This document shows positions 11,319 to 26,314 of a stretch of DNA of 64,000 nucleotides, one piece after another. The notes under the pieces are model-generated. The model worked only from the letters and a program-made list of their open reading frames with translations, was not told the origin of the DNA and searched no databases. The stretch comes from Pusillimonas sp. T2. Its GTDB lineage: Bacteria > Pseudomonadota > Gammaproteobacteria > Burkholderiales > Burkholderiaceae_B. Position 1 is the stretch's first letter. Each line of letters begins with the position of its first letter. A program made the position numbers and the translations under genes. The stretch lies in NCBI RefSeq assembly GCF_002236805.1, contig NZ_NIQA01000001.1:248001-312000 (forward strand), written 5' to 3'.

Positions 11319-13895
11319 ATGAAAGACTTGAAAGAAGCGGTCGACGCTCTGGCCCAAAGCCTCGGGCTTGACGAAGATGAAATCCGTCAACGCAAGGCGT
11401 TTCTGGAGCTGACGGAAGAGGACGCACTACGATTGCGACGCGCTCATGAATTACTGGGCAAAGAATCGAAACGTTTTGCCGACGCGTTTTACGCGCATTT
11501 GTCGCGATTTGACGCACTGAAGCCACTGCTGGATGGGGACGGCCGCCTAGACAGGCTGAAGCACGTGCAAGGACAGTACTTCAATACACTGACTGCAGGT
11601 AATTATGGGCCCGACTATGTACGCGACCGTCTGCGCGTGGGCCTTGTACACCAGCACATCGGGCTTGAACCCACCTGGTATTTGGGCGCCTACCGAAAAT
11701 ACGTCGCAGAAATGCAAAAGCTGTTGTGGCAAGTGTTGGGCCACATGCCAGACGAATTCATGAAGACCTGCGACGCACTAATGAAGGTCGTGAATTTTGA
11801 TATTGGCCTGGCGCTAGATACCTATTTTCAGGCCGATACTGAAGAAATCCGTGAACACAAGGAATACGCCGAAAGCATTGTTTCGACCATGCCGACAGGG
11901 CTGATGGTCGTCAGCGCAAGCCTTATGGTGCTGTCGATGAACCCGGCCATGCGCGCCATCTTCAAACTGGATGATGACTTGTCGGCAGAAGGTTTGCCCT
12001 TGTCCAGCCTTGTAAAAAGCAGTTTGCTGCTTGAGGCCGGCGCTGACGTGCTGGATACCGGCAACGCACAGAACAGCATCTTCGTCACGCTGGATCAAGC
12101 CGATGCGTGCCTGAGGCTCGAGTTCAACTTGAGCTGCATCCGGTTCAGAGGCAAACCGCTACTGCTGGTGATGGCGCAAGATATTACCGAAAAGCTGCAG
12201 GTCAAGGCCAAGCTCGCACAAAGCGAGGAGCGCTACCGCCTGACCTTCAACCTGGCCGCTGTAGGAATGGCGCAAACAGATGCAGACGGCCGTATCACGC
12301 GCATCAACCCAAAGCTGTGCCATGTATTGGGGTACGAACGTCAGGAACTGCTGGGTATGCGTTTCCCGCAGCTTACGCACCCCGATGACCGCAATGACGC
12401 CGACGCCATGACCCGCCGCGTCATGGCCGGCGAGCTGGAACACTACAGTAAAGAGCGACGATACCTGCACAAAGAAGGCCATATTATCTGGACTCGCGCA
12501 ACGGTATCGTGCCTTCGCGAAGACGATGCCCGCATCGGCCTGATTGTTGTGCTTGAAGATATTTCCGAGCGGAAACGCATGGAGGAGGAACTGGTCAGAC
12601 TGGCGGGACACGACGCGCTGACCGGCTTGCCCAACCGGGTGCTGTTGCAAGATCGACTAGCCAAGGCATTAGCCCGCGCAAAACGCCACCACCAGCAAGT
12701 TGCTGTGATGTATCTGGACCTTGATCGTTTCAAGCATGTGAACGACAGCCAGGGGCACGCCGCAGGCGACGCTATGCTCGCCGAAGCCGCTCAACGGCTG
12801 ACTGCGAGCATCAGGGAAACCGATACCGTCGCCAGACTGGGCGGCGACGAGTTTGTCGTCATTCTGGAAAACATAGACGATAACCGCGTTGCCACGGCAA
12901 GAGCTCAAGGCATTTTGCGTGCCCTGGCCGCCCCATTTACATACAAGGACCGTAACCTGTACACAGGCGCCAGCATTGGCATTGCGTTGTTCCCGAAAGA
13001 CGGAGAAGATGGCGATACCCTGTTGAAACATGCCGACTCAGCCATGTACCAGGCCAAAGAGGCCGGACGCAATAACGTGCAGTTCTACACCCCCGAAGTC
13101 AATGCCCAACACATTCGGCGGCTGTACATTGCCGACGGCTTGCGCCGCGCGCTAGAGCAGAACGAACTCCAACTACACTACCAGCCCAAGATCCGCGCTG
13201 GTTGCGGGCAGATCATCGGCGTCGAAGCCTTGCTGCGATGGACATTGCCCGACGGCACAAGCATCGCCCCCGACGAGTTCATACCGGTTGCCGAAGACAC
13301 GGGTCTAATTTTGCCCGCCGGCCAATGGGTGCTGAAACAAGCCTGCACAAATATTGTGAAATGGCGCACCCATGGCAACCCCGACATGCGCGTGTCGGTG
13401 AATTTATCGGCACGCCAGTTCAAGAATCAGGACATCGTCTCGCAGATAGAAAAAATCCTTGAAGACACGCAATGCCCAGCAAATGCGCTTGAGCTGGAAA
13501 TTACGGAAAGCGTGCTGATGGAACGCCCGGACCACGTAACCGCCACCCTGCGCACCCTGAACGACATGGGTATCCGGCTTTCGATAGACGACTTTGGCAC
13601 CGGCTACTCCAGCCTGAGCTATCTACGCAATTTCCCAATTCACGAATTGAAGATTGACCGATCGTTTATTGAGGACATTACACAAGACGAAAGCCACGCG
13701 GCCATCGTGAAGGCCATTATTACGCTAGCCCACAGCATGAAGTTGACCGTGCTGGCCGAAGGCGTTGAAACCGAAGCCCAACTGGCCTACCTGCGCAACG
13801 AACAATGCGACCACATGCAGGGTTACTTTTTTAGTCGGCCCGTACCCGCCCCGGCATTGGAAGAACTACTGCTGACTGGTGCGGAAATCAATTAA
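11319..13895 (+). CDS. Globin-coupled sensor diguanylate cyclase/phosphodiesterase (globin-PAS-PAS-GGDEF-EAL)
   Basis: The 858-residue soluble enzyme starts with a sensor globin (residues about 1-165); the proximal heme ligand should be His111 in VHQHIGLEPTWYLGAY. Two PAS domains follow (about 185-295 and 300-425), then a GGDEF domain with intact RLGGDEF and an RETD inhibitory site five residues before it, and an EAL domain with GVEALLRW, DDFGTGYSS and LAEGVETE. Both catalytic domains look intact, so it could make and degrade c-di-GMP. E. coli DosC and Bordetella BpeGReg are known globin-GGDEF proteins; the added PAS pair and EAL domain make this a larger version. Oxygen is the likely signal, and motility or biofilm switching the likely output. 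Confidence 0.93.
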   Translation: MKDLKEAVDALAQSLGLDEDEIRQRKAFLELTEEDALRLRRAHELLGKESKRFADAFYAHLSRFDALKPLLDGDGRLDRLKHVQGQYFNTLTAGNYGPDYVRDRLRVGLVHQHIGLEPTWYLGAYRKYVAEMQKLLWQVLGHMPDEFMKTCDALMKVVNFDIGLALDTYFQADTEEIREHKEYAESIVSTMPTGLMVVSASLMVLSMNPAMRAIFKLDDDLSAEGLPLSSLVKSSLLLEAGADVLDTGNAQNSIFVTLDQADACLRLEFNLSCIRFRGKPLLLVMAQDITEKLQVKAKLAQSEERYRLTFNLAAVGMAQTDADGRITRINPKLCHVLGYERQELLGMRFPQLTHPDDRNDADAMTRRVMAGELEHYSKERRYLHKEGHIIWTRATVSCLREDDARIGLIVVLEDISERKRMEEELVRLAGHDALTGLPNRVLLQDRLAKALARAKRHHQQVAVMYLDLDRFKHVNDSQGHAAGDAMLAEAAQRLTASIRETDTVARLGGDEFVVILENIDDNRVATARAQGILRALAAPFTYKDRNLYTGASIGIALFPKDGEDGDTLLKHADSAMYQAKEAGRNNVQFYTPEVNAQHIRRLYIADGLRRALEQNELQLHYQPKIRAGCGQIIGVEALLRWTLPDGTSIAPDEFIPVAEDTGLILPAGQWVLKQACTNIVKWRTHGNPDMRVSVNLSARQFKNQDIVSQIEKILEDTQCPANALELEITESVLMERPDHVTATLRTLNDMGIRLSIDDFGTGYSSLSYLRNFPIHELKIDRSFIEDITQDESHAAIVKAIITLAHSMKLTVLAEGVETEAQLAYLRNEQCDHMQGYFFSRPVPAPALEELLLTGAEIN

Positions 13896-13896
13896 C

Positions 13897-14709
13897 TTAC
13901 TGGGCGGCCACTTGTATGGCGGCTTTGTACTCGGTTTTCCGCCCGGTGTCTTCGCGCCAAACCAACTGCAGGTCTGTGCTTGCAGTTGGTGCCAATGTAA
14001 AGCGCACATAGGGGTTTGCAGCCATTGAGCGGTAAAACTGAGCCTTAATGAACTGACGATCACCCAGACTAGCCGTGAAGCTATCGATAATGCGCTGATC
14101 GGGCAACTTGCCGCTAGCATCGGGCACTAGCCCTGTTTCCATCGGATGCGTGATCATGGTCAACACTTCGGCTGGTTTGCCGGCCACAAACTGCTTGGGC
14201 AAACGCACCCGCTCTTTCATTTCAAGCGCCTTGTCGGGAAGAGCCGCCCCGGCAATACAGCCACTGGTGGTGATACGAATTGCGCGCTCGGAAACGAACG
14301 CGCGACCGTCGCTGCTGCGGGCCACCACAACTACAGTTTGCGATTCGCCCAGACGAACACGCAAGCCCAGGTTCAGCGGCGCCACCTCGGGCCCCAGCTC
14401 GAAGTGCGCCACTTGCGGCGTAGGGTTACCCAGCGCAAAAATGTCGAGATAACGAATGTATACGCCGTCGCCCAGGGGCTGATCAGCGATAACCGACAAC
14501 GCAACAGACGAACCGTCTTCAGACACGAGCGGCAATTCGAGCTTGACCGCCTGCCCTGCCTGCAGGTTGTTGCCAACCAAGGCCTTGACCGCGTCGACGC
14601 GCTGCCACGCGGGTGTTTGCGCCACCACCGTCAGGGGTGCAGCCAGCATTCCGGCCGAGAAACAAGCCGCCGACAGAACGCGACGAACAAAAAAACGAGG
14701 GAAAGTCAT
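13897..14709 (-). CDS. SoxYZ-like fused sulfur carrier protein, exported
   Basis: The 270-residue protein has an N-terminal export signal with a twin arginine (RRVLSAACFSAG, residues 9-20) and a cleavage region AVAQT-like at about 28-32. Residues about 35-155 resemble SoxY and about 165-270 resemble SoxZ, in one chain. The carrier cysteine would be Cys151 in TTSGCIAG; in free SoxY this cysteine sits in a C-terminal GGCGG arm. It would carry sulfur species in the periplasm. It overlaps the YeeE-like gene by 4 bp and closes a four-gene operon with a flavocytochrome-type sulfide dehydrogenase. No soxA, soxX, soxB or soxCD lies in the window. Confidence 0.85.
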   Translation of the reverse strand: MTFPRFFVRRVLSAACFSAGMLAAPLTVVAQTPAWQRVDAVKALVGNNLQAGQAVKLELPLVSEDGSSVALSVIADQPLGDGVYIRYLDIFALGNPTPQVAHFELGPEVAPLNLGLRVRLGESQTVVVVARSSDGRAFVSERAIRITTSGCIAGAALPDKALEMKERVRLPKQFVAGKPAEVLTMITHPMETGLVPDASGKLPDQRIIDSFTASLGDRQFIKAQFYRSMAANPYVRFTLAPTASTDLQLVWREDTGRKTEYKAAIQVAAQ

Positions 14710-15827
14710 GATGAAGTTTGATGCAAATTAAGCGCCAGACGCGACCCAGCCAGTATACCCAGCAAGGCCATAACAGAACCCAGCGCAAGGGTAGATAAAC
14801 CGGTCAGACCCTGGCCGATGGAGCACCCCATGGCCAGGGCGCCGCCCACCCCCATTAGAATGCCGCCGGTCATATAGCGACGCATTTGGGGCGGTGACTC
14901 GAACCCTTGCCATTTGAAGCGTTTTCCAACTAGCGCAGACACCAACGAGCCTGCCACCACACCGGCAACCACCAACACACCAAATCCTGCATCGACCCCC
15001 GTGGCAATCATCAGGTATTGAAGCGTTGCGCCCACAGGAGCAACAAAAGTCATGGACTCGAGGGGGACCGGATCAAAGTCGTCAGCACCCAGCACGCCCG
15101 TGACCAGCCACCCGGCTACCACCAGCAACCCAATGACCAACGCACCGAAGAAGTCGGCCTTGTGTCTTAGCAAGGTTGCCTTATGCAACGAAAACCCTAG
15201 CAAGCCCGCCAGGAACAACAAAGCCGCCGCCACGTAATAAGGCGTGAAAGGCCCTCGGAAACTGCCTGGCGACCACGAGGTGAGTTCGGCCAGGCCGACC
15301 CGCAGCGGCGCCAAAACGCCCGTAAGCGTAGCGTAGGCCGACACACCCAGACACAGCAAAACCACTGCGGCACGCAGATTGCCCTGCCCCAACAAGACCA
15401 GCGCCCTTGCGCCACAGCCATTGGACAGCGTCATGCCGTAACCGAACAACACGCCGCCCAAGGGCACCAATAGCCAGGAAAACGTACCGGCCAGATAAAT
15501 GGATTGCGTCAGATCAACCCAACCTGCATAGGCGGCCCATTGAGTACCCACAATAGCCACGAACAATGCCAGCGCGAAACTTTGAAGCTTGACGGCGGGC
15601 ACGGTTTCGGGCGTTGCAACGGATACAGCCGAGCGGCCCGGATTTGCCGCAGCTGCACTATGAGCATGCGCGGCTACGTGCTCTGACGCCCCCGATCGCC
15701 TACGCTGCAAGCGCTGAAAGTGCTGAGCCAAACCACGATGCAAACAAAAACCGCTGAGTTGCCCGGCCACCCCGAAAACAACCCCGATACACAGGGCAGA
15801 CCAGAGCACGAGCTCGACATTCGACAT
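14706..15827 (-). CDS. YeeE/YedE-family sulfur transporter (TsuA-like)
   Basis: The 373-residue membrane protein has about nine hydrophobic segments and the cysteine-centred motifs of the YeeE/YedE family: SGFCLHRG (Cys28), SNGCGARAL and MGCSIGQGL. In the thiosulfate transporter TsuA these cysteines pass the substrate through the membrane. A hydrophilic, His- and Ala-rich loop (residues about 35-75) is an added insertion. The gene stands between the FccB-like flavoprotein (52-bp gap) and the SoxYZ fusion (4-bp overlap). The operon suggests transport of thiosulfate or sulfane sulfur between periplasm and cytoplasm; the actual substrate is not shown. Confidence 0.85.
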   Translation of the reverse strand: MSNVELVLWSALCIGVVFGVAGQLSGFCLHRGLAQHFQRLQRRRSGASEHVAAHAHSAAAANPGRSAVSVATPETVPAVKLQSFALALFVAIVGTQWAAYAGWVDLTQSIYLAGTFSWLLVPLGGVLFGYGMTLSNGCGARALVLLGQGNLRAAVVLLCLGVSAYATLTGVLAPLRVGLAELTSWSPGSFRGPFTPYYVAAALLFLAGLLGFSLHKATLLRHKADFFGALVIGLLVVAGWLVTGVLGADDFDPVPLESMTFVAPVGATLQYLMIATGVDAGFGVLVVAGVVAGSLVSALVGKRFKWQGFESPPQMRRYMTGGILMGVGGALAMGCSIGQGLTGLSTLALGSVMALLGILAGSRLALNLHQTSS

Positions 15828-15879
15828 AATGCTTCCTTGCGATGTTTAACCCGGGCCCAGGCCTGCGCAACCGCGCGAC

Positions 15880-17175
15880 TTAGGCCTGCGTACCCCAGGT
15901 ATCTTGGGCGATGGCGTTATACCAAGCCACGCCATATTCGGCCTCGAGCTTGCGGAAACCGGCATCGGCCTCTTTCGGGCTGACGCCACCGCTAGTTTCG
16001 ACGATTTTACCGTCTTGCACCGCGTAAACGCCGGCCACCGAGATACCGTAATCGGGCGCAATCAAGCTGTAGCAGGTGTTAATGAAAGACGGCTTTACGG
16101 CTGGACGGCCAGCCAGAGCATTGGCAATGGCTGCCGCGGCAACCTTGGCCTGCGCATTAGCCACAAAACCCGACTTGGGCATCGGCGCCGCGACGGTGGC
16201 GTCGCCCACCACGTAGATATTAGGCACGCGCGTCGACTCGAAAGTTTCGGGGTTGACCGGCACCCAACCACTCTCGTTGGTGACCCCTGCACGCTCGGCG
16301 ATGATGCCAGCCTTTTGGGGTGGAATGACGTTGAGCACATCGGCCTTGTGCTTCTCGCCGAACTCGGACTCGACCGTTAATGTATTGGCATCGACACGTA
16401 CAACTTTACCGTCTTTAGACAGCGGCACCCACTCGATCATATCGCCATAAAAACGCTTCCATCCGTCGGTAAACAAGCCCTGCTTGGAAAACGCGTCTTT
16501 AGGGTCGAGCACCAGGATTTTTGACTTGGGCTTTTGCGTTTTGAAGTAATGCGCCACCATGCTGATGCGCTCGTAGGGGCCGGGTGGGCAACGATATGGG
16601 TTGGCGGGCGCCACCATGACGAACACCCCGCCATCGGGCATGGCATCAAGCTGCTTTTTAAGCAGTTCGGTTTGCGCACCTGCTTTCCAGGCGTGTGGCG
16701 CTTTTTGCGCTGCAGCCTCGTCATAGCCTTCCAAGGCATTCCAGCGGAAATCGATACCGGGCGACAACACGAGCTTGTCGTAGGCGAACGTTTGGCCACC
16801 CGCCACCTTGACGGTTTGCTTCTGGGCATCGACCGCATCAGCATAGTCGTGCACAACCGTTACGCCCAGAGCGCGCAACTCGTCGTAGTTATGTGACTGC
16901 TGCTCTAACGTACGCAGGCCACCCAAGTACAGATTCGTAAACGGGCAAGTCATGAACTCGCGCGCCGGCTCGATGAGCGTGACCTGAATGGCAGGGTTAC
17001 GACGCTTGAGGTATTTGGCCGCCGTAGCGCCACCAAACCCCCCGCCGACAACGACCACCCGACCGGCCGAACCACTGGCAAACGATGGTGCACCCACCAG
17101 CAAAGCCCCTGCCGCACCGACCTTACCCACGGTGGCCAGCATTTCGCGACGTGTCATTTTTTTCGAATTGATCAT
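15880..17175 (-). CDS. FccB-type sulfide dehydrogenase flavoprotein
   Basis: The 431-residue FAD protein has a Tat signal (TRREMLATVG, residues 8-17) and a Rossmann motif VVVGGGFGG. Cys77 in MTCPFTNLYLGG lies where flavocytochrome c binds FAD covalently, and Cys196 (YRCPPGP) with Cys368 (NTCYSLI) match the redox-active disulfide pair. It would oxidise sulfide in the periplasm and pass electrons to the small cytochrome c encoded 12 bp upstream. It could instead be a SoxF-type variant that supports thiosulfate oxidation. Function as a sulfur-compound dehydrogenase is well supported; the exact substrate is inferred. Confidence 0.88.
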   Translation of the reverse strand: MINSKKMTRREMLATVGKVGAAGALLVGAPSFASGSAGRVVVVGGGFGGATAAKYLKRRNPAIQVTLIEPAREFMTCPFTNLYLGGLRTLEQQSHNYDELRALGVTVVHDYADAVDAQKQTVKVAGGQTFAYDKLVLSPGIDFRWNALEGYDEAAAQKAPHAWKAGAQTELLKKQLDAMPDGGVFVMVAPANPYRCPPGPYERISMVAHYFKTQKPKSKILVLDPKDAFSKQGLFTDGWKRFYGDMIEWVPLSKDGKVVRVDANTLTVESEFGEKHKADVLNVIPPQKAGIIAERAGVTNESGWVPVNPETFESTRVPNIYVVGDATVAAPMPKSGFVANAQAKVAAAAIANALAGRPAVKPSFINTCYSLIAPDYGISVAGVYAVQDGKIVETSGGVSPKEADAGFRKLEAEYGVAWYNAIAQDTWGTQA

Positions 17176-17187
17176 GATGGTTACCCT

Positions 17188-17538
17188 TTAGTTCTTATTG
17201 GTAGCTTGAGGCTTGATTTGCGAAAAATGCTTCGCCAGGGCAGCAAGCTCGTCGTCGGAATAGCCCTTAGCCAAACGGTTCATGACCGTCGTACCCGCCG
17301 GCGGCGTGTCAGACTTATAGGCCATTAACTGGGCCTTGAGCACGGCTTCGGGGCGGCCCGCCAAAGACGGCATGCCTCCCGGCGACCGCCCATCGGTGCC
17401 ATGACAGTTGGCACAAGCCGCCGCCAGTACCGTGACATCAAAGGTGGACTGAGCCTGAGCAGGTGCAGACAAGCCCAGGACTAGCAGCCCAACAGCCGAT
17501 ACAACGCCGGTAGACAGTTGCTTGATCAAAGTTTTCAT
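17188..17538 (-). CDS. Monoheme cytochrome c, electron acceptor of the FccB-like flavoprotein
   Basis: The 116-residue protein has a signal peptide (residues 1-30, ending APAQAQS) and one heme c site, CANCH at 42-46, with an axial methionine probably in TTVMNRLAKG. It resembles the small monoheme FccA subunit that pairs with FccB. As first gene of the minus-strand operon it lies 12 bp before the flavoprotein gene. It would take electrons from sulfide oxidation and hand them to the respiratory chain. Confidence 0.88.
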   Translation of the reverse strand: MKTLIKQLSTGVVSAVGLLVLGLSAPAQAQSTFDVTVLAAACANCHGTDGRSPGGMPSLAGRPEAVLKAQLMAYKSDTPPAGTTVMNRLAKGYSDDELAALAKHFSQIKPQATNKN

Positions 17539-17763
17539 AATTTTTCCGTTTGTTCAGAAACTTGAAAGAATTGAGGCATGCTAGCGAATTTCATCCGGCA
17601 CGAGAACTAATTAATCGAGACCTATTTATAACCAGAAGAAATATAGTTGATTTGCGTCGCGCCGAAGCATAAGATGACCATACAGGACGCCGTATTTATG
17701 TTCTGTTTTTCGACTCCGGCCTAGTGCACGCGGGTCTTGCATGGTCGGTTTTAAGGAGCTGCC

Positions 17764-18135
17764 ATGAACATCAAATCGCTCAATCTGGTTGTTGATATCA
17801 ATGCCGACGGCCGCTACAGTTTCTGGGAAATCTGGGAGCTGATCCGCGATCTCTACCGTCTTCCGGGTAACCTGCTGGTCGAAGGTCTTGGCCATATCCC
17901 TTATGTATCCAACGCTTTAGGTATTCACGCCTCCGAAGCCATGGGCTATGGCAGCCTGAACGGGTTACTGGCGGTTACGCTATCTTTGTTGTTCTGGATC
18001 GCCCTGATACTGGGCTTGATGGCCTGGGCATCGCCGGATGCCGATACCGACGCCGAAGACAACGTCGGCAAGGCGACAGCCAGAGCCCCCGGGTTGGGCG
18101 GCAAGCAAAACCACCAACCCCCGGTACTGCATTAG
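17764..18135 (+). CDS. Small membrane protein with an EF-hand-like loop
   Basis: I do not recognise a family. The 123-residue product has a strong ribosome site (AAGGAG) before its ATG. Residues 11-22 form a textbook EF-hand loop: Asp11, Asn13, Asp15, Gly16, Ser19 and Glu22, in DINADGRYSFWE, with the adjacent WEIWELI helix. A strongly hydrophobic helix (about residues 66-90, GLLAVTLSLLFWIALILGLM) follows, then an acidic and low-complexity tail. There is no signal peptide. It is divergent from the cytochrome/FccB operon with 225 bp between. Calcium or another divalent ion binding next to one membrane helix is inferred. The frame on the other strand is less convincing. Confidence 0.7.
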   Translation: MNIKSLNLVVDINADGRYSFWEIWELIRDLYRLPGNLLVEGLGHIPYVSNALGIHASEAMGYGSLNGLLAVTLSLLFWIALILGLMAWASPDADTDAEDNVGKATARAPGLGGKQNHQPPVLH

Positions 18136-18283
18136 CCCGCCGTCATGCAGCCACCTTGCTGCCAGGTTGTAACAACGGCAGCAGCGCCGTTGTGATTAGA
18201 AGCACTTCAGTTGATTGCACTTACACCTTTTGGCCGGGTTTATTGCCAAAATAGGCTCATTGAAGCTGAACAAGAGGTGAAGA

Positions 18284-18613
18284 ATGAAGCGACTGATCAT
18301 GACGGGCCTGGCGGCACTGGGTTTTGCCGGCGCACAGCCCGCGTTGGCCGACGTCGATATTGACATTGCCGTGGGCGTGCCGGGCATTGTTTACAGCACC
18401 CCGCACCCGCCGCGCTATGGACACCATCACCGGCATTACGAACCCAATGGCTGGAGTGTGACCGTGGGCCAGCCCCAGGTTGTGGTGGTGCCCGGCGGCG
18501 TCGTTTACAACGACTACCCCCGCTACTACAAAAGGCACGACTACCATCCGCATAAAAAATGGCGCGACCACAGGGGTAAGCGCCATCATAAACACCGCGG
18601 GCACCGCGATTAA
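18284..18613 (+). CDS. Small exported histidine-rich protein
   Basis: The 109-residue product has a signal peptide (MKRLIMTGLAALGFAGAQPALA) cleaved near residue 22, and a ribosome site AGAGGTGAAG. The mature part is rich in Tyr, Pro and Gly, and its C-terminal 30 residues are mostly His, Arg and Lys (HHKHRGHRD end). No enzyme motif is visible. Such tails can bind metals (Ni, Zn, Cu) or polyanions, but this is inference. The gene has its own terminator at 18645-18678 and no clear functional link to neighbours. Confidence 0.75.
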   Translation: MKRLIMTGLAALGFAGAQPALADVDIDIAVGVPGIVYSTPHPPRYGHHHRHYEPNGWSVTVGQPQVVVVPGGVVYNDYPRYYKRHDYHPHKKWRDHRGKRHHKHRGHRD

Positions 18614-18644
18614 AAAGAACTAAATTGTTTTTTCGACTGTGATC

Positions 18645-18678
18645 GCCCGGCGTCGTTGTGCAACACGCCGGGCTTTTT
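18645..18678 (+). terminator. Intrinsic terminator after the histidine-rich protein gene
   Basis: Perfect 9-bp stem GCCCGGCGT (18645-18653) and ACGCCGGGC (18665-18673) followed by TTTTT on the plus strand. It ends just before the convergent serS stop codon. Confidence 0.88.
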
Positions 18679-18681
18679 ACA

Positions 18682-20097
<1,416 letters not shown>

Positions 20098-21531
20098 CTA
20101 TTTTTTACCGCGATGCCGACGGTCGAGATCACGCAAAAACGCCAGCTTTTCGGTGATTTTACCCTCTAGCCCGCGGTCTGTCGGCTGATAAAAGCCCGCC
20201 CCCAAACCGTCGGGAAAATAACGTTCGCCTGCGGCGTACCCATGCGGCTCGTCGTGTGCGTACCGATACGCTTCGCCATGCCCAAGCTGTTTCATGAGAC
20301 GGGTAGGTGCGTTACGCAAGTGCACAGGGACTGGTGCCGAACCATGCTGCTGCGCGTACTGCCGCGCAGCCTTATAAGCCTTGTAAACCGCGTTTGATTT
20401 GGCCGCGCAAGCCATGTAAACCAGCGCTTGCGCCAAGGCCAGCTCACCCTCAGGCGAACCGAGGCGCTCGTAGATATCGGCGCCGTTCAAGGCCAGTTCG
20501 GTTGCGCGCGGGTCGGCTAAGCCAATGTCCTCTACCGCCATACGGATCATGCGGCGTGCCAAATATTTTGGGTCGGCCCCACCGTCGAGCATACGCGCAA
20601 ACCAGTACAAGGCAGCATCGGGGTCCGAACCACGAACGGCTTTATGCAATGCACTGATCTGATCGTAAAAAGCATCGCCCCCTTTATCGAAACGGCGAAG
20701 ATTTTGCGACAGTGAGGTTTCAAGCCATTCGGCATCGATTTGGCTGCGGCCCGCACCCAAGGCCGACTCGGCCACCACCTCGAGCGCATTGATCAGCCGC
20801 CGGGCATCGCCGTCAGCCCACGCCGCCAGTTGGGCAGCGGCGTCTTCGGTAATGGAGATTTGCACAGCGGGAGCATCGTCGGCAAGACCCGCTAAGTCCG
20901 CGGCATCATTTTTACCCGATTCGGAGCCCAGGCGCATAGAAGACGCCGACGAGGCTGGAAAATCGGCAACCAGATCGGCGTTAATTGTCGCCAGCGCCTT
21001 GCCTATCAAGCCTTGCAAATCGGCCGCTGACAAGGGTTCGAGGACGTATACCCGGGCCCGCGACAGCAGCGCCGAATTCACTTCAAATGAAGGGTTTTCA
21101 GTGGTGGCCCCGATAAACGTAAACAAGCCGCTTTCAACATAAGGCAAAAAAGCGTCTTGCTGCGCTTTGTTAAAACGATGCACTTCATCGACAAACAATA
21201 TAGTGCGACGCCCCTGGCCTTGAGCCACCTGAGCGGTAACGACGGCATCGCGAATGTCTTTGACGCCGCCCAGAACGGCAGAAATAGCCAGGAACTGGGC
21301 GTCGAATCCGTCGGCCATTAAACGGGCCAGCGTGGTTTTACCTACCCCCGGCGGACCCCAGAAAATCATGGAATGCGGGCGACCCGATTGAAACGCCACA
21401 CGCAAGGGCTTGCCCGACCCGAGCAAATGCGCCTGCCCGATCACGTCGTCGAGGCGCCGTGGGCGCAACCGTTCGGCCAACGGCACATAAGCCGCACCGG
21501 CCGAGCCGGAAAAAAGGTCGGGAGGCGTCAT
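20098..21531 (-). CDS. rarA: Replication-associated recombination protein A (AAA+ ATPase)
   Basis: The 477-residue AAA+ ATPase acts at stalled replication forks. The Walker A motif is GPPGVGKTT (residues about 59-67), the Walker B is DEVHRF, and sensor and C-terminal tetramerisation regions are present. It is longer than the usual 430-450 residues because of an insert of about 30 residues after the sensor region (around [16 protein letters not shown]...). The start codon overlaps the stop codon of lolA by 4 bp, in the conserved ftsK-lolA-rarA-serS order. Confidence 0.96.
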   Translation of the reverse strand: MTPPDLFSGSAGAAYVPLAERLRPRRLDDVIGQAHLLGSGKPLRVAFQSGRPHSMIFWGPPGVGKTTLARLMADGFDAQFLAISAVLGGVKDIRDAVVTAQVAQGQGRRTILFVDEVHRFNKAQQDAFLPYVESGLFTFIGATTENPSFEVNSALLSRARVYVLEPLSAADLQGLIGKALATINADLVADFPASSASSMRLGSESGKNDAADLAGLADDAPAVQISITEDAAAQLAAWADGDARRLINALEVVAESALGAGRSQIDAEWLETSLSQNLRRFDKGGDAFYDQISALHKAVRGSDPDAALYWFARMLDGGADPKYLARRMIRMAVEDIGLADPRATELALNGADIYERLGSPEGELALAQALVYMACAAKSNAVYKAYKAARQYAQQHGSAPVPVHLRNAPTRLMKQLGHGEAYRYAHDEPHGYAAGERYFPDGLGAGFYQPTDRGLEGKITEKLAFLRDLDRRHRGKK

Positions 21532-22152
21532 TGAAGCTTGACGACATCGACGCCGGCGGGGGCCTTGAACTGAAAACTACCGGCCGGCAAACTGGGGTTA
21601 ACCGATACCTTGCCCAAGTCAATGACGGTCGTTTGGCCAAAGGCATCGAGCAATTCGAGGCGCGCAGGCAGGTTGTCGGCAAACGCCATATCGACATATT
21701 TGAAACCGGCATCGGCACCTTTGGGCGTTGCCCTTAGCCAGGCCAGGCCATCGCGCTCGGGCAAGGCTTCGAGCGTGAAGGATTCGTCGAGCGAACCGGA
21801 GCCAAACAAAATGGCAGCGGGCGACGCGCCAATGGATTGATCGACGCTACGCTGGGTCACTTGCGCCAGGTCGGGGTCGTACTGCAATACATGGCGCCCG
21901 TCCGACACAATGAGTTGCTCGTAGGGCTTTTTGACGTCCCAACGAAACTTGCCCGGGCGCTGAAAGGAAAAGTCGCCGGTTTGCGATGGCTTACCCTGCC
22001 CCTGCGGCGTGATGGTTTGTTGCTGGAACTGACCGGTGGCCGACTGTACGTTTCCAATAAAGTGGCGCAATTGCGCTTCGGCCGACGCCGCCCAACTGGC
22101 GAGCGGCGCAGTGGCCAGCAAAGCAGCTGCAAAAAAAGCCGCAATTTTTTGA

Positions 22153-22163
<11 letters not shown>
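21528..22163 (-). CDS. lolA: Outer-membrane lipoprotein carrier protein
   Basis: The 211-residue periplasmic chaperone moves lipoproteins from LolCDE to LolB. The start at [16 protein letters not shown] gives a clean signal peptide cleaved after ASWA near residue 22; the longer frame runs inside ftsK. Conserved family blocks include [15 protein letters not shown] and QLDxL-type core segments. It starts 11 bp before the ftsK coding end and overlaps rarA by 4 bp, so translation is probably coupled across the operon. Confidence 0.95.

Positions 22164-26314
<4,151 letters not shown>

Noticed and set aside
17626-17895. Minus-strand frame opposite the EF-hand protein gene
   Set aside because: The plus-strand gene has AAGGAG and a transmembrane helix; the opposite frame has no start signal.
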